64,000 nucleotides of DNA from Klebsiella sp. WP3-W18-ESBL-02 (GTDB lineage: Bacteria; Pseudomonadota; Gammaproteobacteria; Enterobacterales; Enterobacteriaceae), in NCBI RefSeq assembly GCF_014168815.1, contig NZ_AP021972.1:1116001-1180000 (forward strand). Reading direction: 5' to 3'. Shown here one piece after another: positions 1-8,959 of this stretch; position 1 is the first letter of the stretch, and each line of letters opens with the position of its first letter. The notes beneath the pieces are model-generated. The model was not told where the DNA came from and made no database searches. It saw only the letters and a list, made by a program, of their open reading frames with translations. Position numbers and translations under genes: made by a program.

Positions 1-895
1 AGTCCAGCACGGCTGCCAGCGTATTTTCTACGCCCCCGGCCAGGTTCTGGGTAATTTCCAGATTCCGGCGGGTGGCGGCGTCCATAATAATGCTGTCCTG
101 CTGGCGGTCCATGGTGATGGATCGAATGTGCGGTAGCGAGGTGCGCTGGGTATCTTTTACGTACTGCAACAGACAGCCAGCGGCGCACAGACCCCGGGGG
201 GCGCCTTCGACGCCAAAGCCAACCAGATCGCGAGTGCCAAACTGCATATTCAGCTGCTGGCGCGCGGTGTCGATTTCAAATTCCCACAGCGGGCGGCGGC
301 GCAGGCCGCGACGGCCTTCAATCAGCGACATCTCGGCGAAGTCTTCGGCATACAGCAGCTCGGCGGGATTGGTACGCTGCAGCTCTGCCGCCATGGTTTC
401 GCGGTCGGTGGGTTCGCTCAGGCGGAAACGCCCGGAGCTGATGTCCAGCGTCGCGTAGCCGTAGCCTTTGTTATCCTGCCAGATAGCCGCCAGCAGATTG
501 TCCTGACGCTCCTGCAACAGCGCTTCATCGCTGATGGTGCCGGGGGTTACGATACGCACCACTTTACGTTCAACCGGCCCTTTGCTGGTGGCCGGGTCGC
601 CAATTTGTTCACAAATCGCGACCGACTCCCCCTGATTCACCAGCTTGGCGAGGTAGTTTTCTACCGCGTGATGCGGAATACCCGCCATTGGAATCGACTC
701 CCCGGCGGAGGCGCCGCGCTTGGTCAGCGAGATGTCCAGCAGCTGCGATGCGCGCTTTGCGTCATCGTAGAACAGTTCATAGAAGTCGCCCATGCGGTAG
801 AACAGCAGAATTTCCGGGTGCTGTGCTTTTAGCTTCAGATACTGCTGCATCATTGGTGTGTGGTCTGATAGATCCTTGTCAATAGACTCATTCAT
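1..895 (-). CDS. mutS: DNA mismatch repair protein MutS, N-terminal part (gene runs off the left edge)
   Basis: MutS recognises base mismatches and small loops and starts methyl-directed repair with MutL and MutH. The visible 298 codons cover the mismatch-binding domain, including the Phe-Tyr-Glu segment in RMGDFYELF that contacts the mismatch, and most of the connector domain; the ATPase part lies outside the window. From HTPMMQQYLKLKAQ onward it is almost identical to E. coli MutS. The first 11 residues (MNESIDKDLSD) differ from the chromosomal start stranded at 23601, because an island has integrated at codons for MMQQY and supplies new start codons. The chosen start is the ATG at 893-895; its ribosome binding site is weak (acgag). 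Promoter and translation signals are therefore island-derived, so MutS level may differ from the empty-site state. Confidence 0.95.
   Translation of the reverse strand, partial: MNESIDKDLSDHTPMMQQYLKLKAQHPEILLFYRMGDFYELFYDDAKRASQLLDISLTKRGASAGESIPMAGIPHHAVENYLAKLVNQGESVAICEQIGDPATSKGPVERKVVRIVTPGTISDEALLQERQDNLLAAIWQDNKGYGYATLDISSGRFRLSEPTDRETMAAELQRTNPAELLYAEDFAEMSLIEGRRGLRRRPLWEFEIDTARQQLNMQFGTRDLVGFGVEGAPRGLCAAGCLLQYVKDTQRTSLPHIRSITMDRQQDSIIMDAATRRNLEITQNLAGGVENTLAAVLD
839..853. other. Left attachment site of the mutS-integrated island
   Basis: The 15-bp sequence atactgctgcatcat occurs here and again at 23551-23565. Both copies encode the MMQQY codons of mutS on the minus strand. The next ten bases towards the island (tggtgtgtgg against gggggtgtgg) also largely agree. 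The integrase gene starts about 190 bp away, as is usual for site-specific islands. Confidence 0.85.
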
Positions 896-939
896 ATTGA
901 TTTTACTCGTTTTTTAAGTCTTTTGGGTACTCAGGTGAC

Positions 940-1038
940 CCCATGTGAAACCCTTTAAAACCCATGTGAATCGTTAAATTTGTATACCAGAAGTATTCTA
1001 GCTACTATCTGGTATACACACTTGAACTGCTGGTATAC
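940..1038. promoter_or_regulatory. Repeat cluster upstream of the integrase, probable recombinase-binding or operator sites
   Basis: Between the left attachment site and the integrase are two direct copies of cccatgtgaa (940-949 and 961-970, spaced 21 bp) and three copies of a 9-mer: gtataccag at 982-990 and, inverted, ctggtatac at 1009-1017 and 1030-1038. The 21-bp spacing of the direct copies in both pairs equals two helical turns. Such sets near an integrase usually bind the integrase arm domain, an excisionase or a repressor. The role is inferred from position only. The island-supplied mutS promoter must also lie in this stretch, on the minus strand. Confidence 0.5.
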
Positions 1039-1042
1039 ATCG

Positions 1043-2503
1043 ATGAAAATGACACTCAATCAGTCGATTATAATCAATAAGTTATCTATCGACGTCAAAC
1101 CAGGTCTCGATCAAGATGGGCGAGTAGTGTACTTACCCAACATAGATAGAAAACCTTATCTTATCACTGACAGCCATCGTGATTCACCAGTCGGTTTCGG
1201 TGTCAAAATCAGTGCAACGAAAAAGACCTATATCGTTCAGCGACGAGTGTCTTCTCCTGGCAATCGCCCTAAGACAGGGGGGAAATCTCCATCGGAGGTT
1301 ATCAGGTCTACAATTGGCAATGTCTCTGATTTCGCTAACATCGATCAAGCCCGCGAGGTTGCTCGCAATTTAGTTCAAACCATGAAGTTGACCAAAAGGA
1401 ACCCTAACAAGATAAAACGGGAGTCCGATGCTTCTGAGCTCACTATCAGTGAAGTGTTTGCTCAATATCGTCAACACCTTCTTGGCAGGTCTAAACCAGC
1501 TAAACCCAACACACTTAATGTCCTGAACAAAGCAGAAAACAGGCTTTCTGAATGGTCAGGGCTTCGAGTGAAGGATTTAACCGGTAATGAAATTCTTCGT
1601 AAGTTTGATGAAATCGCAAGTAGAGCAAGAACCGCTGCTGAACAAACCTTCCGTTGGGCCAATGTTGCTGTCAGACATGCAATCGAAATTGAAGCCAGCA
1701 ATGCCCAGACACAACAACGACAACCTTCATTGTCATATAACCCTTTTTCCATTTTAAAAGTGCAGAAGAAGTTCAGGACTCGTTCTGAACTGGAAGATAG
1801 CTATCGTGCGAAAGGTGTAAGAAACCCACTTTCTCCAAAAGACACCTTAGGTAGGTTTTTGACTGCATTGCATAACAAGAGAAGCTTCAACCGCCTTGGG
1901 TGCGATTATCTGCTACTCACCGTTCTCTTAGGTGCTCGTAAGGAAGAAACAGCATCTTTATGTTGGAGGGAAGCTCTCACCAATGAAGAAGCAAAAACGA
2001 CAAGCTATGTTGACCTGAGTAACAGAACTATCCGTTTTTACGACACTAAGAATCGAAACGATCACGAGCTTCCGATTTGTGATGCCGTCAAAAGAATTTT
2101 GGAAGATAGAAGAGACATAGTAAACGATACGGTAACCCGGAAGGACAAACAGAAGTGGGTTTTCCCGGCCCGTTCTTCTCGAAGTAAAGTTGGTCACTAT
2201 TCCGATAGCAAAAGTCTAAGGGAATATATCTGCCAAGAGGCGGGAATCCTGAAGCTTGGTATGCACGATCTACGAAGGACATTTGGTAGGGTTGCTGAAG
2301 AACTTGTTTCATATGCCGTCGTTAAGAGACTGCTCAATCACAGAAATACAACAGATCCAACAGAAAGGTATGCAGAACCTGATCAAGAACGGATTTTTGA
2401 AGCATTACAAAGGATTGAGTTGCATATGCTTATGACTGCTCCTAAATTATACAATGTGTTACTTGCTTCGGCTAAGTATCCCCCCTTAAACGAAACTTGT
2501 TAG
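1043..2503 (+). CDS. Site-specific tyrosine integrase of the mutS island
   Basis: Phage-type tyrosine recombinase that should integrate and excise the island at the 5' end of mutS. Catalytic features are visible: first Arg in LLGARKEE, the HxxR box in HDLRRTFG, His in LLNHRN and the nucleophile Tyr in TERYAEP. The N-terminal half, with an SAM-like core-binding domain around residues 135-240, precedes the catalytic domain. The ATG at 1043 is preferred over an in-frame start at 980, because the latter would lie inside the repeat cluster; length is then 486 residues. It reads away from the attachment site into the island. The KAP ATPase gene follows 95 bp later. Base composition is AT-rich compared with mutS. 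Confidence 0.9.
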   Translation: MKMTLNQSIIINKLSIDVKPGLDQDGRVVYLPNIDRKPYLITDSHRDSPVGFGVKISATKKTYIVQRRVSSPGNRPKTGGKSPSEVIRSTIGNVSDFANIDQAREVARNLVQTMKLTKRNPNKIKRESDASELTISEVFAQYRQHLLGRSKPAKPNTLNVLNKAENRLSEWSGLRVKDLTGNEILRKFDEIASRARTAAEQTFRWANVAVRHAIEIEASNAQTQQRQPSLSYNPFSILKVQKKFRTRSELEDSYRAKGVRNPLSPKDTLGRFLTALHNKRSFNRLGCDYLLLTVLLGARKEETASLCWREALTNEEAKTTSYVDLSNRTIRFYDTKNRNDHELPICDAVKRILEDRRDIVNDTVTRKDKQKWVFPARSSRSKVGHYSDSKSLREYICQEAGILKLGMHDLRRTFGRVAEELVSYAVVKRLLNHRNTTDPTERYAEPDQERIFEALQRIELHMLMTAPKLYNVLLASAKYPPLNETC

Positions 2504-2598
2504 TTAATACTGTTGCATTGTAAATATATTACCACGAAATAATTACAAGCTGAAACTAATGAAAGTGTTTGTTAGCCATTTAACAATAGGGAGTGTGT

Positions 2599-4368
2599 AT
2601 GTGGGCTGACGTAGAATCCAACATTGATTACTTAAATTTTGGCGAAGTTTCAAGTCTCGCAGTAGATATATTGAAGTCTGAAAATATGTTGCCAGTGTCT
2701 ATTGGAATATTTGGTAACTGGGGGGCTGGAAAATCATCATTACTTAAAATTATAGAAAAACAGATAAATCAAGAAGATGGTAAAGATATCTTAGTTGTAA
2801 ATTTCGATGCTTGGCTGTATCAAGGCTATGATGACGCAAGGGCTGCATTACTGGAAGTTATTGCAACAAAACTTAACGAAGCAGCCCAAGGAAATCCAAA
2901 CCTTGTAGAGAAGACATTCAGTTTATTTAACCGAGTAGATAAAGTGAGGGCATTAGGTTACACCCTTGAAGGAATTGCATTAGCTATGGGGATTCCTACT
3001 GGGGGAATGGTTTCTAAGGGGGTTGGGGCAATTAAAAATATTTTTAGTAACGGTGTTAATGAAAATACATACCAAGAAGCCATTAGTACAGGTAAGGAGG
3101 TTGCAAATAGTGGGTTAATTAAAGATAAAGAAGCATTGACCCCACCACAGCAAATAAATTTATTTAGAGATGAATATAGTGGTATTTTAAAAGAGTTAGG
3201 GAAGAATTTAATTGTTTTTATAGATAACCTAGATCGTTGTTTACCACAAAATGCTATACAAACATTAGAAGCAATACGATTATTTTTATTCCTACCAAAT
3301 ACGGCATTTGTGATTGCTGCTGATGAAGACATGATAAGAACATCCGTATCAGAGTATTTCAAAGGAACATCAGCAAGACATCATATTGATTATTTGGATA
3401 AACTAATACAAGTCCCTATCCGAGTCCCAAGAACAGGCCTTTTAGAAATAAGATCGTATCTTTTCATGCTTCATGCAGTAAATGCAGGGGTAGATAGTAA
3501 TTTGGTAGAAAAGCTAAGGATAGCATTGGAAAAATCTTTACAGGAATCATGGCATAAAGATCCTATGAAGAAAGAAGATGCAATAAAAATATTAGAAGGA
3601 GAGAATAATTTAGAATTAGCAAGGGCATATGATCAAGTAGACCGGTTGGCACCTATATTTGCTACCTCACCAATAATACATGGCAATCCAAGAATAGTTA
3701 AGAGATTACTAAATATTGTAAAAATGAGATCAAACATTGCTAGAAGAAGAAGTATTTCATTAGATGAGAATGTCATTACGAAGTTAGTAATCTTTGAAAG
3801 ATGTGCAGGAGAGACTGCTGCCAATGATTTATATTCAATGATAGATACTAATAAAGGCTACAAGGAATTATTTAGTGAAATAGAAAGCACGAAACCAAAG
3901 AATTTGCCTGATTCTGTACCAGAATCTTGGACGAAAGATGATGCAACCAGTGATTTTATTTTAAAGTGGTTTGATCTCGAACCAAAACTGAGTGATAAGG
4001 ATTTACGAGCGTCAATATATTTATCACGCGAAACAATGCCAGCAGCCCATTATGTAATAGGTTTGTCTCCAAAAGCAAGAGATGCGTTAAGTGTATTGAT
4101 TACTACGACAAGGAAAAGTTCTCAAGCTGCTGTAACTGCATTACGGGATATATCTCAAGATGAATTTGTTCCAGTTATGGAAAGTTTGATTGAACACCTT
4201 CGAACTATAACTGAATGGAGCAAACAACCTGCTGGTTTTGCTGGGGCTGTATTAGTTGCAGATAAGCATATCGAAGCAGGGAAAGTCTTTAAAAGATTTA
4301 TAAGTGGTATAAACGATAATCCGCATTGGATGAATGCTCTTATAAAAGAAAAAAAATGGTTTAAATAA
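2599..4368 (+). CDS. qatA: QatA, KAP-family P-loop ATPase of the Qat anti-phage system
   Basis: First gene of a four-gene set matching the described QatABCD defence system (KAP ATPase, QatB, QueC-like QatC, TatD-like QatD). The KAP NTPase signature is clear: Walker A in GIFGNWGAGKSS near residue 40, Walker B in LIVFIDNLDRC near residue 210, and a long insertion between them with a hydrophobic glycine-rich stretch (ALAMGIPTGGMVSKGVG) that may be membrane-associated, as in many KAP proteins. The ATG at 2599 follows agggag; an overlapping GTG at 2593 is less likely. Length is 589 residues. qatB begins 9 bp downstream. How the ATPase contributes to phage restriction is not known from sequence. 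Confidence 0.9.
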   Translation: MWADVESNIDYLNFGEVSSLAVDILKSENMLPVSIGIFGNWGAGKSSLLKIIEKQINQEDGKDILVVNFDAWLYQGYDDARAALLEVIATKLNEAAQGNPNLVEKTFSLFNRVDKVRALGYTLEGIALAMGIPTGGMVSKGVGAIKNIFSNGVNENTYQEAISTGKEVANSGLIKDKEALTPPQQINLFRDEYSGILKELGKNLIVFIDNLDRCLPQNAIQTLEAIRLFLFLPNTAFVIAADEDMIRTSVSEYFKGTSARHHIDYLDKLIQVPIRVPRTGLLEIRSYLFMLHAVNAGVDSNLVEKLRIALEKSLQESWHKDPMKKEDAIKILEGENNLELARAYDQVDRLAPIFATSPIIHGNPRIVKRLLNIVKMRSNIARRRSISLDENVITKLVIFERCAGETAANDLYSMIDTNKGYKELFSEIESTKPKNLPDSVPESWTKDDATSDFILKWFDLEPKLSDKDLRASIYLSRETMPAAHYVIGLSPKARDALSVLITTTRKSSQAAVTALRDISQDEFVPVMESLIEHLRTITEWSKQPAGFAGAVLVADKHIEAGKVFKRFISGINDNPHWMNALIKEKKWFK

Positions 4369-4377
4369 GGAGAAGAT

Positions 4378-5124
4378 ATGGGAACGTCACAGTCAAGTAA
4401 AGGACCTAAAAATGGGAATCCACTTGTTCCACCTTGGGCAGATCAAGCAAAAAATGGAGGAAATAAAAATCTAAGCGGTTTTAGAACTCTTTTTGGTAGA
4501 TTTGCTCGAAGCCGAGATATCTCTTCACTAAAAGGTGCTCTTGGACGCTATTCTCGACAAGTAACAGGTGGAGGAGATTCAGCTAACGAACGACTTGGTA
4601 ATATTGTTAGTGCTGGTGGTGGCTTATTTGAATTACTGAATGATGGGGTTGTAAACGATCAGAACAGTAATCCTATTATTGACCTAAGTAGCCTTAATGG
4701 GCTCTCATGTGAAGACGCAATTGCAAGAATATCCCAAGCCCTTTCTGATGGCAGTGAGGATGCTGATAAAATTCAAACTGCAATGAATGATGCTTTAGTT
4801 GAAGCTTTAGATGGAAAGACCACGTTTAACCCACAAGATATTACAGACGATGTTCTTATTGAAACGATGATTTGCTATTTAACTGATAGTATTTTTATTC
4901 AAGTTACAATGGACGCAGGAAAATCTTGGAATAATGCACAGTCAGCGAAAGAATTGCAGAGAGCAGAAAATGAATTGCATGAGTATATTAGTGCAATAGT
5001 TGATAACCATATGGAACCCAAAATAAGTAAAAACATTAGATCGTTTTCAAAATCAGATATAATTAAAATTCAAAAAGATGTTATTACTGAAGTTTGGGAT
5101 GAATGGAAGGGGTATAGCGAATGA
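4378..5124 (+). CDS. qatB: QatB, Qat anti-phage system protein of unknown biochemical role
   Basis: The 248-residue protein has no catalytic motif I recognise. It begins with a low-complexity polar stretch (MGTSQSSKGPKNGNP) followed by a mostly helical region. Identification rests on its position between the KAP ATPase and the QueC-like gene and on the typical size of QatB. A good Shine-Dalgarno (aaggag) precedes the ATG, and its stop overlaps the qatC start in ATGA, indicating translational coupling. Known QatB proteins partner with QatC; the early Gly/Ser/Lys-rich tail could be a modification or docking segment, which is speculation. Confidence 0.85.
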   Translation: MGTSQSSKGPKNGNPLVPPWADQAKNGGNKNLSGFRTLFGRFARSRDISSLKGALGRYSRQVTGGGDSANERLGNIVSAGGGLFELLNDGVVNDQNSNPIIDLSSLNGLSCEDAIARISQALSDGSEDADKIQTAMNDALVEALDGKTTFNPQDITDDVLIETMICYLTDSIFIQVTMDAGKSWNNAQSAKELQRAENELHEYISAIVDNHMEPKISKNIRSFSKSDIIKIQKDVITEVWDEWKGYSE

Positions 5125-6461
5125 ATATTTATATAGACCATGATTATAGTCGGTTGCCTGCATCGAATGATTCTACGATTTCAGTTCAAATTTATTCGAG
5201 AGATGGAGTCGTTGCCAAAAATGGAATAAAGCCTCGAAATGATATTGCAACAATAGGAAAGCCTGTATATGACGCAATTAAAAGATTAGGAGTTCAAATA
5301 TCAGACGAGGTAATGGATTTCCTGACAATATCAATGGCTGTGACAGCCGCTGACACCTTTATAGTTCGTGATGATTGTTTTGATGGTTGGACACGGGATA
5401 TAAACGTATCTGTTAGGGTCATAAATCCAACTATCTGGATAAAGAATAAAGCATATATTGAAAAAGCATTACAGTTTTTAAGTGGAGATGTCTGGAAATT
5501 CGATTTTAAAAAAGATGGAATGAAACCTCCTGTTCCATTTAAACCAGTCAATGGGCGTAGATTAATAAATTTAGATGGATTAGATTGTATTTCTCTGTTT
5601 TCTGGTGGGTTAGACAGTGCAATCGGTGTTATTGATATTTTAACAACAGGTGAGAAACCGTTATTAATAAGTCATTCATACAAAGGAGATAAGGCAAAAC
5701 AGGAACAAATATCAAAAAGGATCAAAGGTAAGGGGGATTTCTCAAGGCTTTGCACCAGTGCAAATCCTATAGGAAGGGGAATGCAAAGAGATATTACGAT
5801 GAGAACACGTAGCTTGAATTTCTTAGCATTTGCTGCTGTTGGTGCAGATGCTGTGATGAAAGCTAATAATAAAAATAATATATCTATATATGTACCTGAG
5901 AATGGTTTTATCTCATTGAATGCACCATTGACAAATCGAAGAATTGGCTCTCTTAGCACAAGAACTACTCATCCATATTTTATCGAAATGATACAAACTA
6001 TTTTTGATAACGTTGGTTTTAAGATGAAGTTTACTAACCCGTACCAATTCAAAACAAAAGGACAAATGGTTAGTGAATGCAAAGATAAGAATATACTCGC
6101 TGATATCGTTGATTCTACAGTTTCGTGCAGTCATTGGAAAAGAAAGCATCAGCAATGTGGCTACTGTGTGCCTTGCATGATTAGACGAGCCTCCCTATTA
6201 AGAGGGGGAGTAAAAGAATCAATAACATATCATCAAGCTTCATATGCTAATTTACTGAATTTTGTTAAAAATAAACAAGATGGAAGAGATGATATCTTTT
6301 CAGTGATAATGGCTATTGAAAATGCTAAAAAAAGTAATTTGAAGGCGTGGGTATTGAAATCTGGAAAGCTTAAAGAGCAGGATATTGGCAAGTATGAAAA
6401 TGTATTCATTGAAGGATTACAAGAAGTAGAAGCTTTCTTGAAGAAGGAAAAATTAGTTTGA
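5121..6461 (+). CDS. qatC: QatC, QueC-like PP-loop protein of the Qat anti-phage system
   Basis: Homologue of QueC, the enzyme that makes 7-cyano-7-deazaguanine (preQ0). The PP-loop ATP pyrophosphatase motif SLFSGGLDSAIG is near residue 158, and a C-terminal zinc site is formed by the cysteines in CSHWKRKHQQCGYCVPC near residues 336-352. An N-terminal extension of about 150 residues is absent from housekeeping QueC (about 230 residues), giving 446 in total and matching QatC. It overlaps qatB (ATGA) and qatD (TTGA), so the operon is tightly coupled. Known biology: Qat needs QatC for phage defence, and a deazaguanine-type modification of a protein or nucleic acid is the likely chemistry. Confidence 0.92.
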   Translation: MNIYIDHDYSRLPASNDSTISVQIYSRDGVVAKNGIKPRNDIATIGKPVYDAIKRLGVQISDEVMDFLTISMAVTAADTFIVRDDCFDGWTRDINVSVRVINPTIWIKNKAYIEKALQFLSGDVWKFDFKKDGMKPPVPFKPVNGRRLINLDGLDCISLFSGGLDSAIGVIDILTTGEKPLLISHSYKGDKAKQEQISKRIKGKGDFSRLCTSANPIGRGMQRDITMRTRSLNFLAFAAVGADAVMKANNKNNISIYVPENGFISLNAPLTNRRIGSLSTRTTHPYFIEMIQTIFDNVGFKMKFTNPYQFKTKGQMVSECKDKNILADIVDSTVSCSHWKRKHQQCGYCVPCMIRRASLLRGGVKESITYHQASYANLLNFVKNKQDGRDDIFSVIMAIENAKKSNLKAWVLKSGKLKEQDIGKYENVFIEGLQEVEAFLKKEKLV

Positions 6462-7192
6462 AGTTTGATATGCATTGTCATTTGGATCTATACAAAGATC
6501 CAAAGGATATTATTTATCAATGTGATAAGAAAGGACTATATGTTCTTTCTGTCACGACTACACCAAATGCGTATATTGGTAGCAATAGGCTTGTTTCTGG
6601 CTGTAAAAGAATAAAAACTGCTTTAGGACTACATCCTGAGTTGGCACACTTGCGGCACGAAGAGTTAGCTATCTTTGATATTTTGCTACCCCAAGTAAAG
6701 TATGTTGGCGAGATAGGACTTGATGGTGGACAAGATTATAAAAAACATGCTGAGATCCAACTGAAAGTTTTTAGACATATTTTAAGAAAGGTTCATCATC
6801 GGGGCGGGAAGATTATGTCAATACATTCACGAGGTAGTGCAGATAAAGTTGTGGATGAATTGAAGGGGATTGATGGAGTTCCAATATTTCATTGGTTTAC
6901 TGGCACAAAAGCTGAGCTGGATAAAGCCATAGATATTGGGGCCTGGTTCTCAGTTGGTCCTGCAATGTTAAACTCAAAAAAAGGAAAAGAGATAATAGGA
7001 TTAATACCAAAAGATAGATTATTAACAGAGACAGATGCACCTTTCGCAAAATTCAGCGGAAAAAATCTATTCCCTTGGGATGTTGATAAAGCCATTAGAG
7101 GTATATCCGAAATATGGGGGTGTGATTCAGAAACTGTTGAGTATAAATTAGAAGAGAATTTTAGGCGAATTCTTTCTATCGGTGAGCGATGA
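6458..7192 (+). CDS. qatD: QatD, TatD-like metal-dependent nuclease of the Qat system
   Basis: TatD-family amidohydrolase-fold protein of 244 residues. Metal-binding motifs are present: DMHCHLD at the N-terminus, GEIGLD near residue 86, SIHSRG near 123, HWFTG near 147 and TETDAP near 192. The start is probably the TTG at 6458, which overlaps the qatC stop (TTGA) and lies about 8 bp after aagaagg. The next ATG, at 6470, would remove the strand before the DxHxH motif. Last gene of the four-gene operon; a 64-bp gap separates it from the next gene. Confidence 0.9.
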   Translation: MKFDMHCHLDLYKDPKDIIYQCDKKGLYVLSVTTTPNAYIGSNRLVSGCKRIKTALGLHPELAHLRHEELAIFDILLPQVKYVGEIGLDGGQDYKKHAEIQLKVFRHILRKVHHRGGKIMSIHSRGSADKVVDELKGIDGVPIFHWFTGTKAELDKAIDIGAWFSVGPAMLNSKKGKEIIGLIPKDRLLTETDAPFAKFSGKNLFPWDVDKAIRGISEIWGCDSETVEYKLEENFRRILSIGER

Positions 7193-7256
7193 TTTATCTA
7201 AGCAGACTGGATGATTAGTTTTAAATACACTCTATCTTTATCGGGAGAAATGAAAT

Positions 7257-7862
7257 ATGAAGATCATTGAGACACTGAGAGAATTATCGGAAGTCTGGAA
7301 GCTATTCGGTGATATGCCTGACGATACGACACTGAATGTTGAATTAACGGCCCTTTACCTGGGAATCAGTGTTAAGACCTTAGCAAGATATCGCCAAAAT
7401 GGTGATGGACCACCTTACATTCAATATCCAACAGGTAACAGTAAGGCTCGAAATCAGCGAGTAAATTATTTGCTGGGTGATTTAAGGATTTGGAGGAATG
7501 GGAATAAAGTAGTAAGTACGATGAAAGCGGCGCAAGTTCGTGGATTGGCATTCAATTCACTGATCGACTTCACGATCCCGCAACCATTCTGGCAAATTAA
7601 TAATTCTGCTGAGTTACAGAATCGAAATAAAATTTTATCACATGCACTTAGAACACCAGACGAACGATTTAAACTTTATTTAAATGAAGAACGAGTACAC
7701 ATTGTTTGGGTGTCAATAGAAGAAGCTTTATCCTGGGATTGGACGGATTTGAATGAACGACAAGTATTCAATGATTCTTTCGTTGAGTTGCTGAATAACC
7801 TGATCCAGCTTTCGAACTCAGCACAAGAACTTCTTGAAATAAATCATATTTTCAAGAAATAA
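7257..7862 (+). CDS. HTH_17 (excisionase-like) DNA-binding protein of unknown role
   Basis: The segment LNVELTALYLGISVKTLARY through GPPYIQY and VNYLLGDLRIW (residues about 25-80) matches the helix-turn-helix and wing of the MerR/AlpA/excisionase superfamily. The C-terminal 120 residues have no family I know. At 201 residues it is much longer than a classical excisionase. It follows the Qat operon in the same direction. It could be the recombination directionality factor for the mutS integrase, a regulator of Qat, or unrelated cargo; sequence does not decide. Confidence 0.65.
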   Translation: MKIIETLRELSEVWKLFGDMPDDTTLNVELTALYLGISVKTLARYRQNGDGPPYIQYPTGNSKARNQRVNYLLGDLRIWRNGNKVVSTMKAAQVRGLAFNSLIDFTIPQPFWQINNSAELQNRNKILSHALRTPDERFKLYLNEERVHIVWVSIEEALSWDWTDLNERQVFNDSFVELLNNLIQLSNSAQELLEINHIFKK

Positions 7863-8310
7863 TTAGTTTTTGTTTAAATAGTTGATTGTGATTGTCAGTT
7901 ATTACTTAATTATTAAAGGGAATTTGATAAACCAATTTTAAAATAAATTACAATATCAGTAATTCAGGAGATGCAAGAAATAAACTGGTTTACTAATGAT
8001 GTTTTACACTGTTCTAAAGTACTGGCTTATTATATGATTTTATTGAGGGTTTGCTGACTCACTGGTAAATGTATTTGTAGCCTTATACAACCGCACATAG
8101 CAGAGGAATGACTAAATTCGTAAACTGAAAGGTGTAGAAGGAATCATATAATCGTTATGACTACTATGAAGAACGTACAGGAGAATTTAGAAAATTAAGA
8201 AATAGAATTTAAAGGTGCTTGTCTTTTTGAAATGCAAATCATCGAAATATAAATTAAATTTGACAAGGGAAATTAAATGTGAATATATTTTATTAAAAAG
8301 GAGATATAAA
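7863..8310. other. 448-bp AT-rich non-coding stretch
   Basis: No supported gene on either strand. The decamers ttatatgatt near 8032 and its complement aatcatataa near 8143 form a long-range inverted repeat, and a 28-codon frame starting near 7972 has no usable ribosome binding site. It may contain the promoter of the small membrane-protein gene at 8311. Confidence 0.5.
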
Positions 8311-8502
8311 ATGAAAAAAATCGCACTATTAATATTCATTATAATAAATATTATTTCTGTACTTCATTTGTTAAGTGAAGGTTCCTTATATGTAACTGAC
8401 TTTCAGGGGGTATTATCCTCACTGATACTTGCGTTTTCAGCAGCTTATTTCCCAATAATTGTTTTTATAAGCATTGATGACCACGAGCAAAAAAAAGCCT
8501 GA
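8311..8502 (+). CDS. Small two-helix membrane protein, function unknown
   Basis: 63 residues with two predicted membrane helices (about residues 3-20 and 32-55) and a charged tail (DDHEQKKA). The ATG at 8311 has a strong ribosome binding site (aaaaggag) with normal spacing; an in-frame extension to 8215 is unlikely because it would be a basic leader without its own site. The gene converges on another membrane-protein gene across a shared terminator. I do not recognise the family. Small membrane proteins next to defence genes can be effectors, immunity proteins or regulators, but nothing here shows which. Confidence 0.6.
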   Translation: MKKIALLIFIIINIISVLHLLSEGSLYVTDFQGVLSSLILAFSAAYFPIIVFISIDDHEQKKA

Positions 8503-8524
8503 ACATATATAAATACATTCAGGC
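8497..8524. terminator. Bidirectional Rho-independent terminator
   Basis: Seven-base arms gcctgaa and ttcaggc flank a 14-base AT-rich loop, with an A run before the hairpin and a T run about ten bases after it. It sits between the convergent membrane-protein genes and can serve both. Confidence 0.7.
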
Positions 8525-8533
8525 ATAAGTCCG

Positions 8534-8959
8534 TTATTTTTTTGAATCTATGTGTGTGGAATGTTCTGATTTATAAGAAAATACCGCATCACAAAAAGAG
8601 ATACAGCACTTAGTTGCTACAGCAATTGCTATAAAATATGCATATCCTGCAATTAGATATGAATTAAAGAGAACAGTTAGAGTTGACACAGGAATATCCA
8701 ACGCAAGTCTTAGCAAAAAAACAGAAGCAGCAATAGATGTAGGTATATAAATGATAAAATCTACGACAGCCTTTAAAGATTTGCTATATTTCGGATAAAC
8801 AAAATGCGTTAATACCAATGAAAATATTAAAGGCAAGAATATTAATATGTAACCAAAAAAATTAGCCTGTAATCTATACCCAATTAACAGAAGGATAATA
8901 GAACAAAATAAAATTAACCAACAAGTTCTTTTTTTATCGTTATTGGAAAATTTTTCCAT
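8534..8959 (-). CDS. Four-helix membrane protein, function unknown
   Basis: 141 residues with about four hydrophobic helices (residues roughly 15-30, 35-55, 70-90 and 98-122) and polar termini. The ATG at 8957-8959 follows aagga at good spacing; the frame opens six codons earlier at 8977. Convergent with the small membrane protein at 8311. No family recognised. The AT-rich base composition matches the rest of the island. Confidence 0.55.
   Translation of the reverse strand: MEKFSNNDKKRTCWLILFCSIILLLIGYRLQANFFGYILIFLPLIFSLVLTHFVYPKYSKSLKAVVDFIIYIPTSIAASVFLLRLALDIPVSTLTVLFNSYLIAGYAYFIAIAVATKCCISFCDAVFSYKSEHSTHIDSKK

Noticed and set aside
7972..8058. 28-codon frame in the gap after the HTH gene
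   Set aside because: The aggag sequence touches the ATG with no spacing and the codons show no protein-like pattern.
8215..8310. N-terminal extension of the small membrane protein
   Set aside because: The strong aaaaggag before 8311 and the signal-like hydrophobic start there favour the shorter protein.
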